In this document: positions 5,769 through 6,774 of the stretch, piece after piece
Numbering within the stretch: position 1 is the stretch's first letter
How the letters are laid out: each line of letters begins with the position of its first letter
Assembly (NCBI GenBank): GCA_030624945.1
Contig: JAUXJB010000086.1
Location: 1-6,774 of the forward strand
DNA from: Deltaproteobacteria bacterium
GTDB taxonomy: Bacteria > Myxococcota_A > UBA9160 > SZUA-336
Length of the DNA: 6,774 nt
Reading direction: 5' to 3'
Translations under genes and position numbers: made by a program
Notes under the pieces: model-generated
The model's input: the letters and a program-made list of their open reading frames with translations, nothing else
Databases searched by the model: none
Told to the model about the DNA's origin: nothing

Positions 5769-6774
5769 TCAGGAGCCCTCTCCCGGCAGGAGCGGCGGCA
5801 TCGGACACTCGAGGGCATCCGCAGTCGCTCGCAGGAGCTCGGCCTCGGCGATGGCGACGCGGCCGTCGGCGGCAATGTACTCCGCGCACGCCTGCAGCAC
5901 CTGCCGCCTGAGAAGCGGCATCGCCCGGGCCAGCTCGTTCAACGCCCCATCGAGCTGCACAAGCCCGCAGCGTTCCGCGGGCAGCTTCACCAGCTCGGGA
6001 AGACCCATCGTGTTGGCGGCTCGCTTGTAGGCCCCCTCCGGATCTGCACCCGCGCGCGCGAGCGCCAGGGTGGACAGCAGCATGTTGCAGTGGGGTGCCA
6101 GACGTCGCATCGAGCGGTACTTGATACCCGGAGCGTGAACCGGCTCGAAGTGCGGAACCAGGTGCGCGATCAGGATGCGCTGCAACGTCCACTCGAACAG
6201 GTCGATCCGGGCATCCGCCTGCACCAGCTCCTCGACGTTGCGTCGGAAGGCCTGGTACTGGCCCATGGAGAGCTCGCGCAGCGCGGGCAGCGCCATGTCG
6301 ACCAGCGGCAGGCGTGTCCGTGGATCGAGCTGCTCCACGTCTGGCAAGAGCTTCCGCGTGAGCCCATCGACGCCTCGGTCGGCGTACTCGGCCAGCCGTT
6401 CGAGCTGTGCGCGCCTCGAGTCCGGATCGCGGTCGATCAGCAGCGCGTAGATCAGTGCGCGGGCGCCGTAGCTCTCGTGAACGACTTCGGTGATCGCGGA
6501 TGGAAGCGAACGCACGAGCTCAGCCGCATAGGCCAGATGCTGGGGCGTGGGTCGACCGACGTTCTCGACCGCGTGTTCGATCGACACCCGAGAGGCCGTC
6601 GCCCCCGCGAACTGCGACGCCGCGCCACCCGCCGCGGGCTGTAGCGTGGGCGACGCTGGCGTCCCGACCTCCTCAGCTTCCCCACCGAATTCGCCGTCGA
6701 ACGACGGGTCGAGCCGGCGAATCCGCTCCACCAGCGGAGGGTGCGTGGCAAAGATCGAATCCAGGCCACCGCTC
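5769..6774 (-). CDS. M48 family metalloprotease-like protein, C-terminal part (N-terminus beyond right edge)
   Basis: 334 codons are open to the right edge, so the 5' end is outside. The first visible residues, SGGLDSIFATHPPLVERIRRLDPSFDG, are the characteristic end of an M48 (HtpX/Ste24-like) zinc peptidase catalytic domain, where a THPP motif precedes a helix with ERIRRL. The zinc-binding HExxH and the membrane segments of such proteins would lie upstream and cannot be checked. What follows is a long, mostly helical C-terminal extension of about 300 residues: an Ala/Gly/Pro-rich linker (about 35-65), then helical segments such as ALIYALLIDRDPDSRRAQLE. It ends with EYIAADGRVAIAEAELLR and CPMPPLLPGE, which resembles a TerB-like tail. 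In known large M48 proteins this extension follows a membrane-bound protease domain; its role is unclear. It converges on the alpha/beta hydrolase gene and is probably functionally separate from the catabolic block. The family call rests mainly on the first 27 residues. Confidence 0.82.
   Translation of the reverse strand, partial: SGGLDSIFATHPPLVERIRRLDPSFDGEFGGEAEEVGTPASPTLQPAAGGAASQFAGATASRVSIEHAVENVGRPTPQHLAYAAELVRSLPSAITEVVHESYGARALIYALLIDRDPDSRRAQLERLAEYADRGVDGLTRKLLPDVEQLDPRTRLPLVDMALPALRELSMGQYQAFRRNVEELVQADARIDLFEWTLQRILIAHLVPHFEPVHAPGIKYRSMRRLAPHCNMLLSTLALARAGADPEGAYKRAANTMGLPELVKLPAERCGLVQLDGALNELARAMPLLRRQVLQACAEYIAADGRVAIAEAELLRATADALECPMPPLLPGEGS

Noticed and set aside
5764..5778. 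GGGC...GCCC hairpin between the convergent genes as a terminator
   Set aside because: The stem is only 4 bp and no T-run follows on either strand.

Overview
The window is uniformly GC-rich, and every gene closes with third positions dominated by G or C. The content suggests a Gram-negative, aerobic, catabolically versatile bacterium: an exported PQQ alcohol dehydrogenase with a probable lipoprotein signal, a Sec-exported serine hydrolase and acyl-CoA-type enzymes. A soil or marine proteobacterium, myxobacterium or related uncultured lineage would fit. The sequence does not allow a firmer taxonomic call. No RNA gene, mobile element, CRISPR array or prophage signal was seen.

Layout. Positions 1-4845 are four genes on the minus strand, read right to left: an exported beta-lactamase-fold serine hydrolase (3598-4845), an amidohydrolase-2 family protein (2436-3536), a crotonase-fold protein (1592-2398) and a PQQ-dependent alcohol dehydrogenase whose C-terminus runs off the left edge (1-1544). 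The gaps are 61, 37 and 47 nt, each gene has a good Shine-Dalgarno sequence, and no terminator is visible between them, so they are probably one operon. A 125-nt intergenic region (4846-4970) separates this block from a divergent plus-strand alpha/beta hydrolase (4971-5753). That gene converges, with 15 nt between stops, on the C-terminal part of an M48 metalloprotease-type gene (5769-6774, minus) that enters from the right edge.

How the genes may work together (inference). The operon pairs two envelope proteins, a secreted esterase-like hydrolase and a PQQ dehydrogenase, with two cytosolic enzymes, an amidohydrolase and a crotonase. A plausible reading is a catabolic route: a periplasmic ester or lactone is cleaved, the freed alcohol is oxidised by the PQQ enzyme, and the acid is processed inside the cell, perhaps with the divergent alpha/beta hydrolase contributing. 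The substrate cannot be deduced. Two of the enzymes have non-standard active sites: the crotonase lacks both classical catalytic glutamates, and the amidohydrolase has an Asp-x-His rather than His-x-His first metal motif and a Glu where related decarboxylases have a His. This makes the pathway potentially unfamiliar. The M48 gene looks unrelated to it.
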